From Globodera rostochiensis (taxonomy: Eukaryota; Nematoda; Chromadorea; Rhabditida; Heteroderidae), in contig JAEVLN010000002.1 in the NCBI GenBank assembly GCA_018350325.1, positions 1,184,162 to 1,248,161 of the forward strand: a DNA stretch of 64,000 nt, given 5' to 3'. The translations under genes and the position numbers were made by a program. This document shows, piece after piece, positions 1 through 13,867 of the stretch; position 1 is the stretch's first letter, and every line of letters begins with the position of its first letter. The notes beneath the pieces were generated by a model that was not told the origin of the DNA, made no database searches, and worked only from the letters and a program-made list of their open reading frames with translations.

Positions 1-590
1 TTAATACTTTATATTAATTTTAATTTTGAATTAAAACATAATTTTTAATTTATTTTTCTATTTAATTCGTATCTTTTGGAATGATCAATACACATGTTTA
101 GATTAAATTCATCGATTTCAAAAAACTATTTCTATATTAATGATTTTAATATTTCTTGAAACATTTTAATGTTTTTTGGATTAACATACATAGGTGGCAA
201 TCCTGCAAATTCATTTCCAATTTCATTGCGATCACAGATAAGCTATTGTTGATTATAATAAATAAAAGTTATATCCGTTTCTTTTTTTAATTATTGTATT
301 AAATGTTTTTAATTTATTTTTAAAAGAATATTTTTTAATGGACGAATTTCAAACTTTTTGTGAAGTTACAGCTTTGTTTAGTTAAATTTTCTTTGTGAAA
401 TTTTATGACTCGCTTCTGGGCATTACACTTAAGTTTAAAGAACATTCAGCTTAGTTTTTTAAATAGAAGCAATTAACTTTATTTAAAAACACATTTATTT
501 TAAATATTTTATTATTTTTGTAAAGAGAAAATTTTATTTTTAAAAACTGCAAAACCTCAGAGCGTTTGTTTTAATTTTTGAGAAGTTTTC
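1..590 (+). repeat. Left arm of a diverged inverted repeat pair (partner 39125-39845)
   Basis: Reading this segment against the reverse complement of 39125-39845 shows long shared stretches with small indels. Examples are GATCAATACACATGTT near 83, AAATTTTCTTTGTGAAATTT near 385 and AAATTTTATTTTTAAAA near 528. Homology still holds at base 1, so the arm probably continues outside the window. It contains a decayed minus-strand frame at 132-242. Two copies of one old dispersed element in opposite orientation is the simplest reading. The arms are too diverged for a recent hairpin. Confidence 0.7.
132..242 (-). pseudogene. Protein-like relic frame, 36 codons, inside the inverted repeat
   Basis: The minus strand reads an open frame bounded by stops on both sides, without a start codon. 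It contains CDRNEIGNEFAGLPPMYVNP. The G-N-E-x-A string resembles the last motif of RNase H domains in retroelements, but this is weak. A corrupted version of the same segment lies in the other arm near 39630-39720, so it belongs to a repeated, decaying element and not to a host gene. Confidence 0.3.
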
Positions 591-852
591 TTCTTGACGT
601 GTAGTAAGCGGCCCACCGTGTTTTATTTAAAAGATAATTTTGTTTTAATTTTATTTGATAATATTTGTAAAAAAACACACAAGTTTTTTGGCACACCCAC
701 CAATTCCCGATCTTCGTGCGCTGCCGCAATTTGAAAACGAATTCAACATATAATGTGGAAAATTTACGTGAAAAGCAGTCCATAGGTGTAATTTTTATGC
801 GTTTTCTAATATTTAAACAAGAGTTTAGTATTTTAATGCTATCAATTTGCAT
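571..852 (-). pseudogene. Decayed 93-codon minus-strand frame, unrecognised
   Basis: The longest frame at the left end encodes 93 residues from an ATG. Two parts look protein-like and sit on GC-richer sequence: a middle part with KLRQRTKIGNWWVCQKTC and a C-terminus with KTRWAAYYTSRRKLLKN. The rest is A+T-driven Lys/Asn/Ile/Phe/Tyr. It has the same strand and neighbourhood as the relic at 132-242, so both could derive from one dead transposable element. No family recognised. Confidence 0.25.
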
Positions 853-3800
853 TCTTGAAGAGTCAAAGATATTTAATCGTATTATTTCTGAGCAATGTTT
901 TAAATATTTAAGGTTTGATATATTTTAAATTATTGGCGTACTTGTTCCACTTGTATCTCTGTTTTAGCAATTACCAATTTATTTATTTTGTTGACAAGTT
1001 GCTTGGCTCCTTACGTCAGCTACTAATTAATATAGATAAATTTATTTGTATTAAATTTATAAGCATTAATTATTATTGTGCAATTATTAAAAGTATTTTT
1101 AATATTGGTTATAATTTTGCATTTACTATAATACCTTTATTTTGAGCAAATTGGTTCTGCCTCTTGAAATAATATTCTAGCAAGCAGTCAAATTATTTTT
1201 GGTGTCATCTTTTGTTTAGGATTAATTAATTTAACTTTTTATGTGGTAGTTTTGCCCAAACCGGTCCTAATATTGTTTGTATAAACTGTTAGTTACAATA
1301 CTTTTTATCTTTAACATTTTTTATTCATAGTTTTGTTTATTTACGCGGAAAAAATTTAATTGTCAAAATTTAAAGTTTTATAATCTTTCAAATAAACTTT
1401 TTTGTTATTTTCATAAATTAATTTTTTCCTCATTCTTTTGACAGATAATATCCAAATTGTTGGGTGCTAGCGGTTGTCTAGGTTTCCGCCATGTGACTAA
1501 ATTTCTTTTTAATTAATGTTTTTTCTTTAACTGTTATAAATCGAATCGATTTATTCAAAATCACATATAAATGATTATTTTTTCCGGCTATTTTTGTAAC
1601 TTAAAGAATTTTGATATTGCGCCCATCCCTTAAATTTTAATTTAATTCGAGTTTTTTGTTAATTAAATTACAGTTAAAGCAAACATAATTTTTGCAAAAT
1701 TCCTCGGAGATATTGTTAATGAGTTGATAAGTAATTAGAAACAATTTTTTGTTTTATCTTAAATTAAGTTTTGCAATAAATTCTCTGAATTATTTTATGT
1801 TAAAAGTTAATTATAAAATTTAGAAATAGGTTTGAATATCTATTTATCAGTCCATTTCCTTTGCTTGGTGTACGATAACAAATTACTATTGTTTTATTCC
1901 TAAAATAACAACGGAAGAAGTAAGATTAAATTTATTCTCGATGTTAATTAATAATTTAAAATTTTTTGGTTTGGCTGAATGTATTGTCGATTTGTTGTTA
2001 GAAAAAAATGAGGATTTTTTGTTTATTAAATCATATTGAACGAAATACTTTGATAAAATTAAAAATAGAAAAATATATTGTTTTTATTAATAAACAATTT
2101 TACCATACATTTAATTATTGTTTTTTTTATATTTGCCTTACCATTTTTTAAATATAATATTTAAAAAACAAGTAAAATCATTTTATTATTGTAAATCTTT
2201 TGCACGTTGGTGATGAGTTCAATGATTGTTCGTTCAGCTCCGCATAGGATTTATTAGTTCGATAATTATAAATAATAGTGTAATATTTGTTCATACCCAA
2301 CTTAACAAAAATTGGTATTTGATATGCTAAAACTATTCATTTAATTTCATTTATGTTTTCGAATATAAATTCTTAACGACTTAGAGACCATTTGAGTTAT
2401 ATTAGTTATATATATATTTATGTTCAATTACTCCGAATAATTTTATTGTAATGTTGGCGATGAGATCAATGATCGTTCTAAGATACGAAACATTTTATTT
2501 TACATAAAACTGCAGTCAAGATGGTTCACCTCTCATCCATTTACAGGAATCCCCGTTTTCATATCTTTGATGCTTTAGCCTTAATTCGAATAAAACAAAT
2601 TTTTATAATTTCCGTTTGCATCCTTTAGGATATTTGCATTTCAAAAAATTTTGCAAAGTAAAAAATTTTATTTGAATGTTATTAATAATTTTCTTGTTTG
2701 TTAAATTATAAAGTTTTTATTAATTCCTTTTAAGCTTTCACATAATTATTTTTTATTTGTAAAAATTGTATTTAATCACGTTTATATTAATGGTTTTTAT
2801 TTATTTTTGTTTATAATTTACTTTTTTATTTTTAACTAATAAATTTGCATCATATCCATTTTCAAAGTCTTTTCCTAAACTTGGAAAAAATCGTTATAAT
2901 GCTAAGAGCGAACTATTAAATTTCAATTATTTTTTTTACTTGGTCATCCTTGCGCAAATTAAATTTATCTTTTTTTCCGAGTAAAACTAATTAGGTTGCT
3001 AATGAACTTTATAGCTTATACATTTTTAAAATATCTAAATACTCTGATGAATGGAGACGATCTGAACAAGGGTATATTTTTTGTGCCTCTGGCCTTTAAC
3101 GATTTTATTTGATAATTTAAATTTGCTTGTAAATAAATATATTTTTATTACGTTGAAAACAAAATTAAGTTGTTTGTTATTTTTGTTAAATTAATTAGAT
3201 TTTGCTTTGTCAAGATCAGCAATACGGGATTTTGAATAAAAATGACTCGACGATGTAATGTAAATATTTATTAATAATTTTTTTATTATTTTGTTGCCAA
3301 GTTGCATGGCTCCTTCTTCGTTTAGCAATTTATTTGTCTATAAATTTTAAAGTTATTTAGTGAGTTTTAATTTGAATTGAATATTATGCAACTTATATTT
3401 GATATAACTTAGGCATTTTTAGCCTTCACCTTGGCATATTCGGCGGTGGCTGGATAATGCCCAGCCGTAAGATCGCAATTAAACAAGTTTAAATTTGTTA
3501 TATCCGCACAAAAAATAATTTGACAATCAATTTTGTTGAATGTCAAATTGGTAATTGCGTTTAAGACCAATTTTTTGTTCCATCATAACTTATGGGTTCC
3601 CACCACTTGGATTGCCGCGTTGTTGTTGTTTTCACGGAAGAAAGCATACATCCGTTCAATTGAGTGTAAAATACGTTGTAAAGGTAATGATTTTAAATTT
3701 TACATAAAAAATAGTTGTCAAAAAAGCTTCGACTAAACCCGTATGGGACCATATGAAGTATTTACATTCTCCGGATCCATCAAATGTTTTGATATAAAAC

Positions 3801-6055
3801 AAAATTGTAAGAGAATTAAAATTATTAGCAATTTCAGCAAAATCAGTTTTTTAGTTGATTTTTAATAAATGGAAATAAAATAATTTTTTCAATTTAACTA
3901 TATGCAATTCATTTATTTTAGTTGAAGCCTCTTTAATTTCACTACATTTGTTTTCTTTATGTCAATTTTTTTTATTATTTGAATTTTTTAAAAGGTTAGC
4001 TGAGGCCAAAGCGCTAATAGACAATGCGAATTGATTGACATAGACTATTAAAATAAACAACTATATCCAAAAAGTATCTCTTAATCACAACCAAATGCGT
4101 TATTTAAATGAGCTTAACGGTAAAGAATTAACCATACTATTTCAATTTAAAAATCAATTTTTTATCAAGTTTATTGAATGCTAGCGGTTTAGGCACACCT
4201 ACGGCGCATCAACCGCCGATGGATTTAAAATTATAGTTTATGAACTCATCGCATTAAATTGGTTTTTATAACAAAAAAGCGGGAAATCAAAACAGGTGGC
4301 AAATGTTTAATGAGTATTCGTCTGAAAGTCCGAAATTATGAGGTGTATATTCTTTTATTTTAAGGGAAATGCGGATATGGGGATTGTTCTAACTGACTTT
4401 AGAATTTTTAGCTCACAGTCTTGTTTTGTTGTTGTTGTTCAATAATGTTGTATAATGTTTGATTCTATCCTTTTTTCTTTCATACATTGTATTTGTTTTA
4501 TTATTATAAAATTAATTTAAATACTTGAAGATTTAAATGTTTTTTGGATGGACATTGATATATAAATCTCTTAAGTAGTTTTTCAGCTATATTTGCTGTA
4601 TTGCTAATTTATTTAGATAAACTTTAACATATGTATTTACAGGTAAATGTTGTTGTTTAAACTCTAAAATATATTAACTCGGTAATTAAATGATTATTTT
4701 TGTCACCTTGACGAACCCATATGATTGGCAAGCAATTTCTGACGAAATGTCCATTCAACGATCCATTCATGTATATTATTTATATCTTATAAACTCTTCT
4801 TAACCATAAACTTTAAATTCCATTTCAAATAAGTTTTTTAAATAATAGTTCATATATGAGTTTGAATTGCTATTTGATTATTTTTGTTCGTCCAATTTGT
4901 TAAAACAAATGCCTTTTCTTAAGATTTAATATTTATTTGAATTTTTAAATACAATTAAGATATGATGCTTACAAAGAACTAACGATTGACTGGCAACCAT
5001 TTTTCATTTTATTAATATATGCATTTATTTGCATAATAAAAATTTTAAATCTTGCCTTTGAATGTGTGGACTGACCCGGCCCAAAAAGTCCAATCCAAAC
5101 CTGGAATGGGAAAAAGCTTTTTCTTTTTAACGCGCCTCATCCACCCTCATTGTTTCGTCGAGTTCAAGCTTATCTTCATAGGCTTTGTTATTTGTTTTTA
5201 TAATTTTAATGTAAAGTTTTTGTTGCCACCTTTAGCTACAATTATTTTCATTTATTTTATAATTTAAAATTTTTTAAATTTGATTAAAAAAACATTTTAA
5301 TTTGATTTTTAAATGCGATAACTATATAAATTTAAATTGTTTAATCAATCATTTTTCGTGTGAAAATTTATTTAGCCGCAAGACAAATGTAAATGTATTT
5401 AAAATGAAAAATGATTTTAATATTAAATGATAGTTTTTGCTGGGTATATTTAAATACAGACATTTTTGTTTTATTTTATCTGTATTACAAATCTTTGCTG
5501 GGGCACTTTTTTTCGTCGAAATGTTAGGATTCTTTCTATTCTTAAGTCAAAATAACTAATTTAGTATAAAATTTAATGAAAAAAATTATATTTTTGATTA
5601 ACAAATTTATTTTACAGGGTTTTTCGCTTTACATATAGCATTTTTACTATTTCTGTTTTAATATATTTTCTAATATACACCGCTCATCTATCCTGCCACC
5701 CATAACATGACGAAAAAGAGGCAAAGGTTAACGAGAAAGATCATTAAAAACTTTCTGAATGTTATCGGCATCATCATATTTTGTAAATTGTTTATCATAT
5801 AAATCGAACATATATTTTTTAATATTTTAAGTTTTTTTAGATACTTTAATTGCCAACAATATCATTTACATCAATTATGATTATTTTATTTTATTTATTT
5901 TTGCATATTTTCGAAAATGTTGAGCATATTTTGCTGTCCATACATTGCGCAACGCTTGAATTAATTTATCCATATAAATCCGGGTGCTTTAAGATATATA
6001 GTTTTTATGCAGGGCATTTAGTCCATCGGACCTTTTGTCAGCGTACGATTGAGAT
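853..6055. other. T-rich desert with scattered coding-like islands
   Basis: Mostly low-complexity, T-rich on the + strand. Short GC-richer islands read as stop-bounded frames: 1445-1516 + (preceded by TTTTGACAG, contains LLGASGCLGFRHVTKF), 2521-2628 + (35 aa from ATG, MVHLSSIYRNPRFHIFDAL), 3046-3102 + (SDEWRRSEQGYIFCASGL), 4185-4271 + (RFRHTYGASTADGFKIIVYE) and 5052-5267 + (VWTDPAQKVQSKPGMGKSFF). A small frame at 5707-5802 has a basic start followed by a hydrophobic stretch. None is recognisable. GC-rich islands lack stops by chance, so each alone is weak. Confidence 0.3.
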
Positions 6056-6247
6056 TCAATTATTATAATCGGAAACAGCGATGAAACCAATTATTTTGAA
6101 AGCATTTTCAAAAGTAAATTCAATTAAATAAATTAAATGCAAATTGGGAGGGTCAGAAAAATTCAAAATTGAATAAATTAGCAAACGGAGAACGCCGAAT
6201 GAGTGTGGGAGAAGTTGTTTCGAACGTTCGCAGATTTTTTCGTTCAT
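6056..6247 (-). pseudogene. Short minus-strand frame, 63 codons, unrecognised
   Basis: Encodes MNEKICERSKQLLPHSFGVL followed by more hydrophobic sequence. The first half lies on a GC-richer island and reads plausibly as protein; the second half is A+T-biased. It sits where the + strand changes from T-rich to A-rich composition. No splice sites or neighbours support an active gene. Confidence 0.15.
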
Positions 6248-6671
6248 TGATTTTATTGGCGATTGAAAAGGTTCATCTCATAAAATGGGTAGCATTGGAA
6301 AATAAAGGTAAAACACAATGATATAATCTCCTGTTTACAATCCAACATAAATTTCTAACTAATTCAATTGAATATGTTTAACAAGCAAACAAAAATGTAA
6401 TGTAAAATTCACATCTTTCATCCTTATAAATATATTCAATAAATCACCAATTCTTTAAATGTAATTTTTAAAAAATAATGCCATAAAATCTCGTTTAGAG
6501 CTTGACTAAAATAATATCAAGTGATGAGGTTAAAAGCATTAACTGAAATTAATATTTTAATTTTACTCAAGAAAGGTTTCCGATAACCATAAATTGCATA
6601 TCAAAATAATTCTGCACGTGTGGTAAAGTGAATGCATATATTGTCGCTTAAACAGGATGAATATATAAAAT

Positions 6672-7252
6672 AAAAGCACCTTATAACAATCATAAATTTC
6701 AAGCGATGCACAAAATTTTAAAAACTTTTTTAAAAATGAAATTTAAATAAAAAACATCAAAACATTAAAAAATATATATATTATTCCAGTAAAATCTTTG
6801 ACATACTGACGTAGAAAACACGCTTTCGAATCCGAAATAAGGAAAAAAAGAATTTAAAAATATAGAGAATGTTAATAATTAATGCAATAAATCTACAACA
6901 AACAATTATATTTTAAATTAGCATTAATTATTTGATAAAAGATATTATAATAAATTTTTAAATAACCTGATTATTGTAAACAATATCATTCAATATAAAA
7001 AAACTGGTGATATCAATTATTGAATCGTCGAAGATGGGAGGAGGGAAACACCACTCACAACACCAAAACACGGTCGTCGTCATGGTAAAATAATCCGAAT
7101 AAATAAAAAAACATTTAATACAAAATATATGTGTTTCTTATTCCTTTTTAAACTTACAACCTGTAAAGAATAACTTGGTTCAGCATTTAAAAAAAATTTT
7201 CAATCAATTGTGACAAAACTAAACAATATTAAATAAATACATAACTAGACGC
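6672..7252 (+). repeat. Dispersed repeat family, copy A
   Basis: Shares long stretches with copies at 24427-25055 and 50890-51568: CATAAATTTCAAGCGATGCA, TTTTTAAATAACCTGATTAT, CAATCAATTGTGACAAAACT and AAATACATAACTAGACGC. The GC-richer core near 7022-7086 (GGAGGAGGGAAACACCACTC) is shared with copy B but missing from copy C. No terminal inverted repeats or protein frame were seen. All three copies have the same orientation and begin shortly after a T-rich to A-rich change of the + strand. Confidence 0.75.
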
Positions 7253-7750
7253 AATTATAGCGAATTTATACCGCCATATTACTTTACTACATCTTTTATT
7301 CTTGATCATCCTAAACTTTTTTATTCTATGGTTAATTGATAATTTCTATAATTCAAAAGTAAACAAATTTATCAGTTCTTATTGAAATATTCTGTCCACA
7401 CAACCGATTGTTATATTTGTTATTTTAGATAATAACCACGAAATTCTTTTTTTCTTCAATGAGAATTTTTTATTAATTTATTGATGAGGCAAATCTTTTT
7501 TGACTGACTAAAAAAGGGGCAGGATTATTTAGATTTAAATGATTTTGAAAGATAATCATTTTCTAAATTAGAAAAATTAATTTTCTTTACGAATATATTT
7601 TTAATAGTTTAATATTTTATAAATATAGTATCTATCAGCAAATTTATAATTTTAGGTTAAGTTTACAAAATTAAATATGTTTATCCGATAATTTAAAATT
7701 AACATGTTTAATTTTCTAAAATTAATTCAAGAGCTAATTTTTTTAAATAT

Positions 7751-7873
7751 TTATTGTAAAATGTTTTTTGCCATATTGTTATTAGGTAGTAAACTCATTC
7801 TAAAATCTTCTGCGACCCTTGTGAAGGATCCAATCAGCCTATGATTTGAGTTCTTTGGGTGTCTTGCCAACAA
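7751..7873 (-). pseudogene. Protein-like relic frame, 40 codons
   Basis: The minus strand gives a stop-bounded frame containing HPKNSNHRLIGSFTRVAEDF and then RMSLLPNNNMAKNILQ. It has mixed, non-repetitive amino acid use, unlike random A+T-rich sequence. It lies about 190 bp downstream, on the same strand, of the exon-like segment 8064-8171, but the reading phases do not join through any obvious acceptor. Possibly exons of one dead gene. Product unknown. Confidence 0.25.
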
Positions 7874-8063
7874 TTATTTCTATCTATTGAAATAGAATAA
7901 TCTTTTTAATTTCTTATAGTTAATAAAAAATAGTTGCCATTGAGGATTTGTTTAAAAAAGAAAAATTATTATAATATAAATATAGAAAGGGATAAAGTTT
8001 TAATGATGCATAATCGCGTTAAACGATTAATAATCTAATATGCCTGCATTCAATAACACTTAC

Positions 8064-8171
8064 CTGGGAGCAACACATCAATTGGATTTGAACGACAAAA
8101 GACCTAGGATCAATGCGCTTAAGCATTTGAAAATGTTCAATAACAAAAAATAATACTCTGGTGATGCCCAT
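8064..8171 (-). other. Candidate exon with perfect 5-prime splice site
   Basis: On the minus strand an ATG opens 36 codons (MGITRVLFFVIEHFQMLKRI, then DPRSFVVQIQLMCCSQ) that end exactly at CAG|GTAAGT, the full-consensus donor. The start of the peptide is hydrophobic. The same island also reads as 37 codons on the + strand from ATG 8040, so coding on either strand could be chance. No matching downstream exon could be joined in phase. Confidence 0.25.
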
Positions 8172-11100
8172 AATAGCAGTAAAAATAAAGTGTCCTCTTC
8201 AATTTCTTGTAATTTATTTAGATAATATTATTATTAATAAAAAAATACTTTAAAACTCGCCGAGAATAAACGCACAAGAATGACTATTAAATAATTTTAC
8301 ATTAAAAACAACAAATAATGCCGTTTAAGAATATGAAATTTCACAAGTAAAGGAGTTGAGTAGCTTATAATTTTTTCGTTTATACTCATCAAAATACTGC
8401 GAAATATTAACTTTGAAGGTCGCCCGGGGAATGAATTCGCAAGCGGGCAAAGGAATTCTATAGCAAAGATTGCAATATAGGCTCTGAATAAACGTGATTA
8501 ATAATGTTATACAAACAAAAGCATTTACAAAATAATATTTATTCTCGTTAGCGATTAATTAAAATTAAGCAGGTAACAAGAAAAGTTGCTTTCTTTCTAA
8601 ATACATATAATTTGAATATTTTTTCTTGATATCAATCAATACTAAAACAAATATATTAAAAAATTAAAATTATAAAAGAAATTTAAAAAACAAATTATAT
8701 TTCCGTACATTTCAATTTATAAAAATAAATATATAAATGACGGCAGTTAAATTAAAAATCTTTCAAAAAATCGAAATTAAAAATGTGCTAGATCTAAGAT
8801 TGATTAATTTATAGAATTTTTTAAATTAATATTTAAGCTTAGAAAAGGTTGCCATAATATAATGTATATTTTAAGAAAATGTATTAATTTATTTAAGTTT
8901 CGAGTGGCAATTGTTAATAAAAATATTTAAAAATTTAACGACATTAATCAAATGCTACAAGAAATAATTTTGTAATTGAAATAACATAAAACTAAGTTAT
9001 ATACAAAAAGGACAAGCCTCATCCGCGATTTTCAAATTAAATTTCAGTGTTTAATTTTTAAAACGATAATGAAGACAACTTATAATGGTATTTCCCAATA
9101 GGAAAGATAAATGACAATTTGCGTGCAGTTGTCCTGAGCATTATTAATTTAATTAAACAACTAGTTACTTTAAATTATTTCTATAAAATTTATACAACAA
9201 CAAAAATCTGTCATAATCACAAATAATAAAACAATAATTTAAAAAACGGAAGTCGATTATGCAAAGATAAGGAATATATTTACCGCCGAGTATGGTATTA
9301 AATTGTAATTGCAGGCAGAACTTTGTCACGACATACCCAACTACAGTAAAGACGCGCTTCACAACTGGTTTATTATAAATAAAATATATGCGCCAAATTT
9401 AGAAATGTATTCCCAGATAGGTGTATATAAGAAACCCCAAATATTAATTTGCACTTAATGCAAATATTAAAATACTTAGACCTTCTAATTGTGATATTTT
9501 AAAAATTTATTTTGTAAAAATAAAATAAAGATCGTAAATATTTTAATAATTTAACGGCAGCACAGCTATTGGAGAAATTGAAAAATCCAAACTTGAATAG
9601 CAGAATTTGAACAGTAAATATTCTATGTTCTACATAAGTTTGATAACTATAAAAGCAAAATACAGGGAAGAGGCAAAATCAGCCTCTCATTTTTGGTGAT
9701 CAAGAGGATGCAGCAATTTGGAAGTGCGACCATAAAAACCAAAAATAATACCAAAAATATAAAAAGAAAGCTCTATTAAGGATTTATAAATACTCAAACA
9801 TTGTAATAAAAATATACTAAAATTAATGATAATGTAAAAAACAGCAATGGCTTTAAAATTTGTATAAAAAACGAGCTGCATGAAACATGTCAAGTGCATT
9901 TTGATGCTCAAAAATAGTTGTATGTACACACTATATAATGAAATAACAATCTTCTACATATCTAAATATTTATTTTCTACAATATTTGGCACATAGGTAT
10001 TTTAATAACACACAAAACGCAATGAATTAAATTAATAAATATATATTAAAAAATGTACCCAGCAAAACCATTAAAAATTGCCGCCTCGGCAAACAAATAA
10101 AATGTAATTATTTTGTCTTTACATCAAAATAAATAAATGAAACGAAAATTAAATATGTGGCCAAAAAAAATTAATAACATGTTAAATAAAAAACATCGTT
10201 GGGAATCAAAATAATTTCAAAATTAAAATGCTTATGTGTTTTGATTATGGAATTGATTGTATTTATGGAAAAGTTTAATAAATATTAAGTAATTAAAATA
10301 AACTAATATTAATAAATAACTTTTACGATCGATGATAATCTATGCTAAATGTGTTCGATGAGTTAAGAAAATTTATATTACATTGTAATTAATTTTCCCC
10401 AAAATAAAACCATAATTATTAATGCTTGTGGTTCCATTTTTGAAATTTAAGATTTAAAAATAAAAATTAAAAATATTTTAAACAGATGAAACTTCAACTC
10501 GTCTGCCAAAATGCCTATATGAAAAAGGAGCTCAAATCAACGGAACAGATGTGAGACGCTGCACGCCGCCATGCTTTTAAAAAATTGATAGAATGAATGC
10601 AAATATTAAATATTCTAAAAACAATTCAAGAATTAAAATTAGCTTATTAAAGGAAATAAATTTAGAGCCAAAAAATATGAATAAAATAGCTATTTGTTTT
10701 CCTATTAAAATATATAATGCACAAAAAGTCAAAAATCCCACTTTTAACTTAAAATATAAATGTTATTAAAACAAAAAGTAATGCAAATTTGTTTCATTAA
10801 ATTACACATTAATTCAGCTTACTGTTAATTTTTAAGCTAAACAAAATCATTTTTGCACGTTAAACATGATTAAAATATAATCAATCGACTCAGTAATATA
10901 AAAATGAAATTTTAAAAAAAAATCTAGTTAAAAACGAACTGCATATTAAAGTAAAAAATTAAAATGCAAATAAAGACCTGCTTTCAACATATAGCAGTAA
11001 AACATGAAGACCATTTCTTTTTTGAGTCAAAACAAATATTCGAAAAGGTTAGCTTATTACTGATTTTAGCGTAAAACCATTTTCTATTTTAATAGTTGAA

Positions 11101-13489
11101 TTATGTTTATTGCTAAATCAATGTTATTAAAAAAGAATGCCAATTTGTAAATCAGGCAACAACATAATCGCCAATTTTTCCTAAATTTAACCCCAAGACC
11201 TTTTGCATGCCAAATACATACAAAATTACAGTCGACAACGCGACCCGCTAATGAACTGGTTCGCTTTTTATAAAATGTTGAAAAATAATACACGAAAAAG
11301 TAATTTTAAAAGTTTTATTAAATCTGTGTATGCGCTATTGAGAAATAAATTAAAAGAATTTACTCAAAAAATCAAATTTAACCAAATGGATCAGTAAAAT
11401 TTAAACCGCAGAAAAATAACTTGCAAAGAAGGTTTACAAGACCGAAAATTCTCAAAAATTTTAAAATCAGATTTGTCGATGTGTATAAAATTAAAAGTTT
11501 ATATAACAAATTTTGCAAATAGACTTCCTAAAAAAAACTTTTCAAGTGAGTTTTTGGATAAGAAAAGCGATTAATTTTATGGGCAATCTGTGGGCAGTTT
11601 TTAAATTTTTAAGACCTAATTGTTCAACAAAATTATTAGAATTTATTTCATTAATTGGATCCAAGACATTTCAACACCAAACAAGCTACTAAATTATCAA
11701 TAACTTAGCAATAACATTGTCATCTCAAATACAAATCATTTAATTAAAATTGCGAATGTTTAAATAAATCGTTAAAAACAAACTTTTAATTACAAAAACA
11801 TTTGACACAATTATATAAACAAATAATAGTTTAAAACCATTACGCTTTATTTTTAACAAAAAAGGTCAAAGCGTATCTTTGAACGCTGATGAGAACGAGA
11901 AGCGATGCGCACTTTACAAGAAACTCTAATTTGCAACGGTAAGTAAAATTTAAACAATAAAAAATCGAAATTGGTAACAAATATAGTAATTATTTGAAAT
12001 GATTAAAATATGTTAATGTCCGTAATGATTAATATATAAAAACCAATTTTAACAAAAAATGATATAATATGAAGCTGAGCCTTGCATCCTGAACTTTTAT
12101 TATCAGATCGCAAAAATTATGCGCATAGTTGAAGCTCCAGGCATTTTCTTGTGAATAATTGGTTTAATTTTTTTATTTATATAAAAATCCCCACTCTCTC
12201 TATTCATTGAACGAAAATATTAAGCAAAAATTGATAAAATATTAAAAACTAAATAATGTAAAATGTTTTATGTCCAAAGCAAAGACTTACTCAAACAAAG
12301 AATTATTAAAAATAAATGATAATCATTAATATTGGTACCAGCTTGTGCCACTCTATGTTAATGAGATGGTTCGGCACTCAAGCCGAAAGAGCCCTACCCT
12401 TTTCACCTCATCGAGCCAGGGACCGCGCCCGCGCATTAGCTCTCAACATCGACTTGCCAGAATACCAATTGATTATAAATTACAGTTTAGAAGAAGAAAC
12501 ATCAATATTAAAGAACATTGTTAAAATTTCAGTCTTTTTAAAATAAAAAACAATACATAATAAAATTCTAAGCCAAAAGGTTATTTAATCTAAATTAATA
12601 CATCAAATATATTTTTGTCTATGGTAATTGATTCGAGAAATTACTAACGACCAATATTGCTCTAATTTTAAGTAATAACTCTGAGATAATAAATCTATTG
12701 TTCTATTTAATATTAATAATATTAAATATTGAAATCGGTGACAACGAAGGCATGAAGAAAATGGTTCAAGTCATCAAAAATCATGGCTAAAATTAAACAT
12801 CATAACAGTGAAAATATTATTATAAAGATTATTTGACAGTATCATCAAACGAAAGTATTACAATCTGCGGTACTCTATATATTTCAATAATATTAAAATA
12901 CTCAAAGACAACGAAATTAACCACAAATAATCAAAATAAAATATTGCATTCTGAATAATCAAACATTTTAAGAAAACTTAAAAGCTAAACCAAATTAACT
13001 ACCTATTTTAAAATTTAATATAAAATAACATTTAGCTTATAAAATTCAATTTTTAATTTAACAGGAACAAACAATTTGAAATTTAAAGTTTAAAGGTTTA
13101 AAATAATTTTTAAGATAAAAAAATGCATAAAAATAGACAAGGAAAAATCTCATTTATCTCGCTATTAATTAACACCAAATCAGGCTATATCAACTCAATT
13201 GAAACTGTTACAGTGAATTTCTCATCTTGGGCGCGGTTTTCTTGCCGATTCGGTGTAACCGTCTGCCTATAAAAACAGTACATAAAATAAAAAACAAATA
13301 AAGAAATCAAAAAATATTCTGTAATTTCTTAATCTATTTGAGACATAAAATTGGAAACTTATTATTAAATAAATAAGAATAATGCATAAATAGCATTAGT
13401 AAACCCAACAAATGCAAACAACATTTATTGGAATTTGTGGCTGAAAAATTAAAACTTCTAAAAGCGAAAAATAAAATATTTCACTTAAC

Positions 13490-13745
13490 GGGACGTCCCC
13501 GGACCCATGGGACACGAAAAGCACGCGACTGTGAGCCAAAATTATTAAAAAATTAAATAAAGGAGTAGGTTTAATTTAATTTATAAAACAATTAAATTAA
13601 TCCATGCATGGCCTAATAATATTAAAAAACTTTACAAAGCTCCTAATTCGCTGAGCAAACTTTTCAAAAATAAGTCTTTATGTAAAATAAATGGGACCGG
13701 GACTTCCCGGGACCAGAAAAACCGGGACCGGGACTTTTCAAGGGA
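13490..13745. repeat. GGGAC-rich degenerate motif cluster
   Basis: Inside A+T-rich DNA there is a 10-bp palindrome GGGACGTCCC at 13490-13499. About 200 bp later a run of GGGACC/GGGAC units follows (13692-13744: GGGACCGGGACTTCCCGGGA, then another GGGACCGGGAC). The composition is wholly unlike the flanks. It is probably a remnant of a mobile element end or a minisatellite. No gene seen. Confidence 0.45.
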
Positions 13746-13867
13746 TATTTTTTTTTGTAATTTTCAATTTAAAAACAAAAAATTTTTTTGTTATTCAATA
13801 ATATCTTATTATCTTTAACTTAATTTTATCATATCATTTTTTTGAGATCCTGCTTTACTTTTAGGGA

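Larger units (their letters stand above)
7253..13489. other. A-rich desert with few islands
   Basis: Apart from the two minus-strand relics near 7.8 and 8.1 kb, this is mostly low-complexity A-rich sequence. A terminal-looking frame at about 11858-11929 + contains SVSLNADENEKRCALYKKL before a stop. The island at 12345-12460 + lies in a 76-codon frame 12316-12546 (MRWFGTQAERALPFSPHRAR). It includes a perfect 6-bp hairpin, TTCGGC-ACTCAA-GCCGAA, near 12370. No recognisable gene or RNA. Confidence 0.3.

Noticed and set aside
9687..9929. 80-codon and similar A+T-rich frames (also 915-1145, 9165-9362, 24724-24972, 50773-50979)
   Set aside because: Low-complexity Ile/Phe/Tyr/Lys/Asn frames with no GC rise, no motifs, and some lying inside dispersed repeats.
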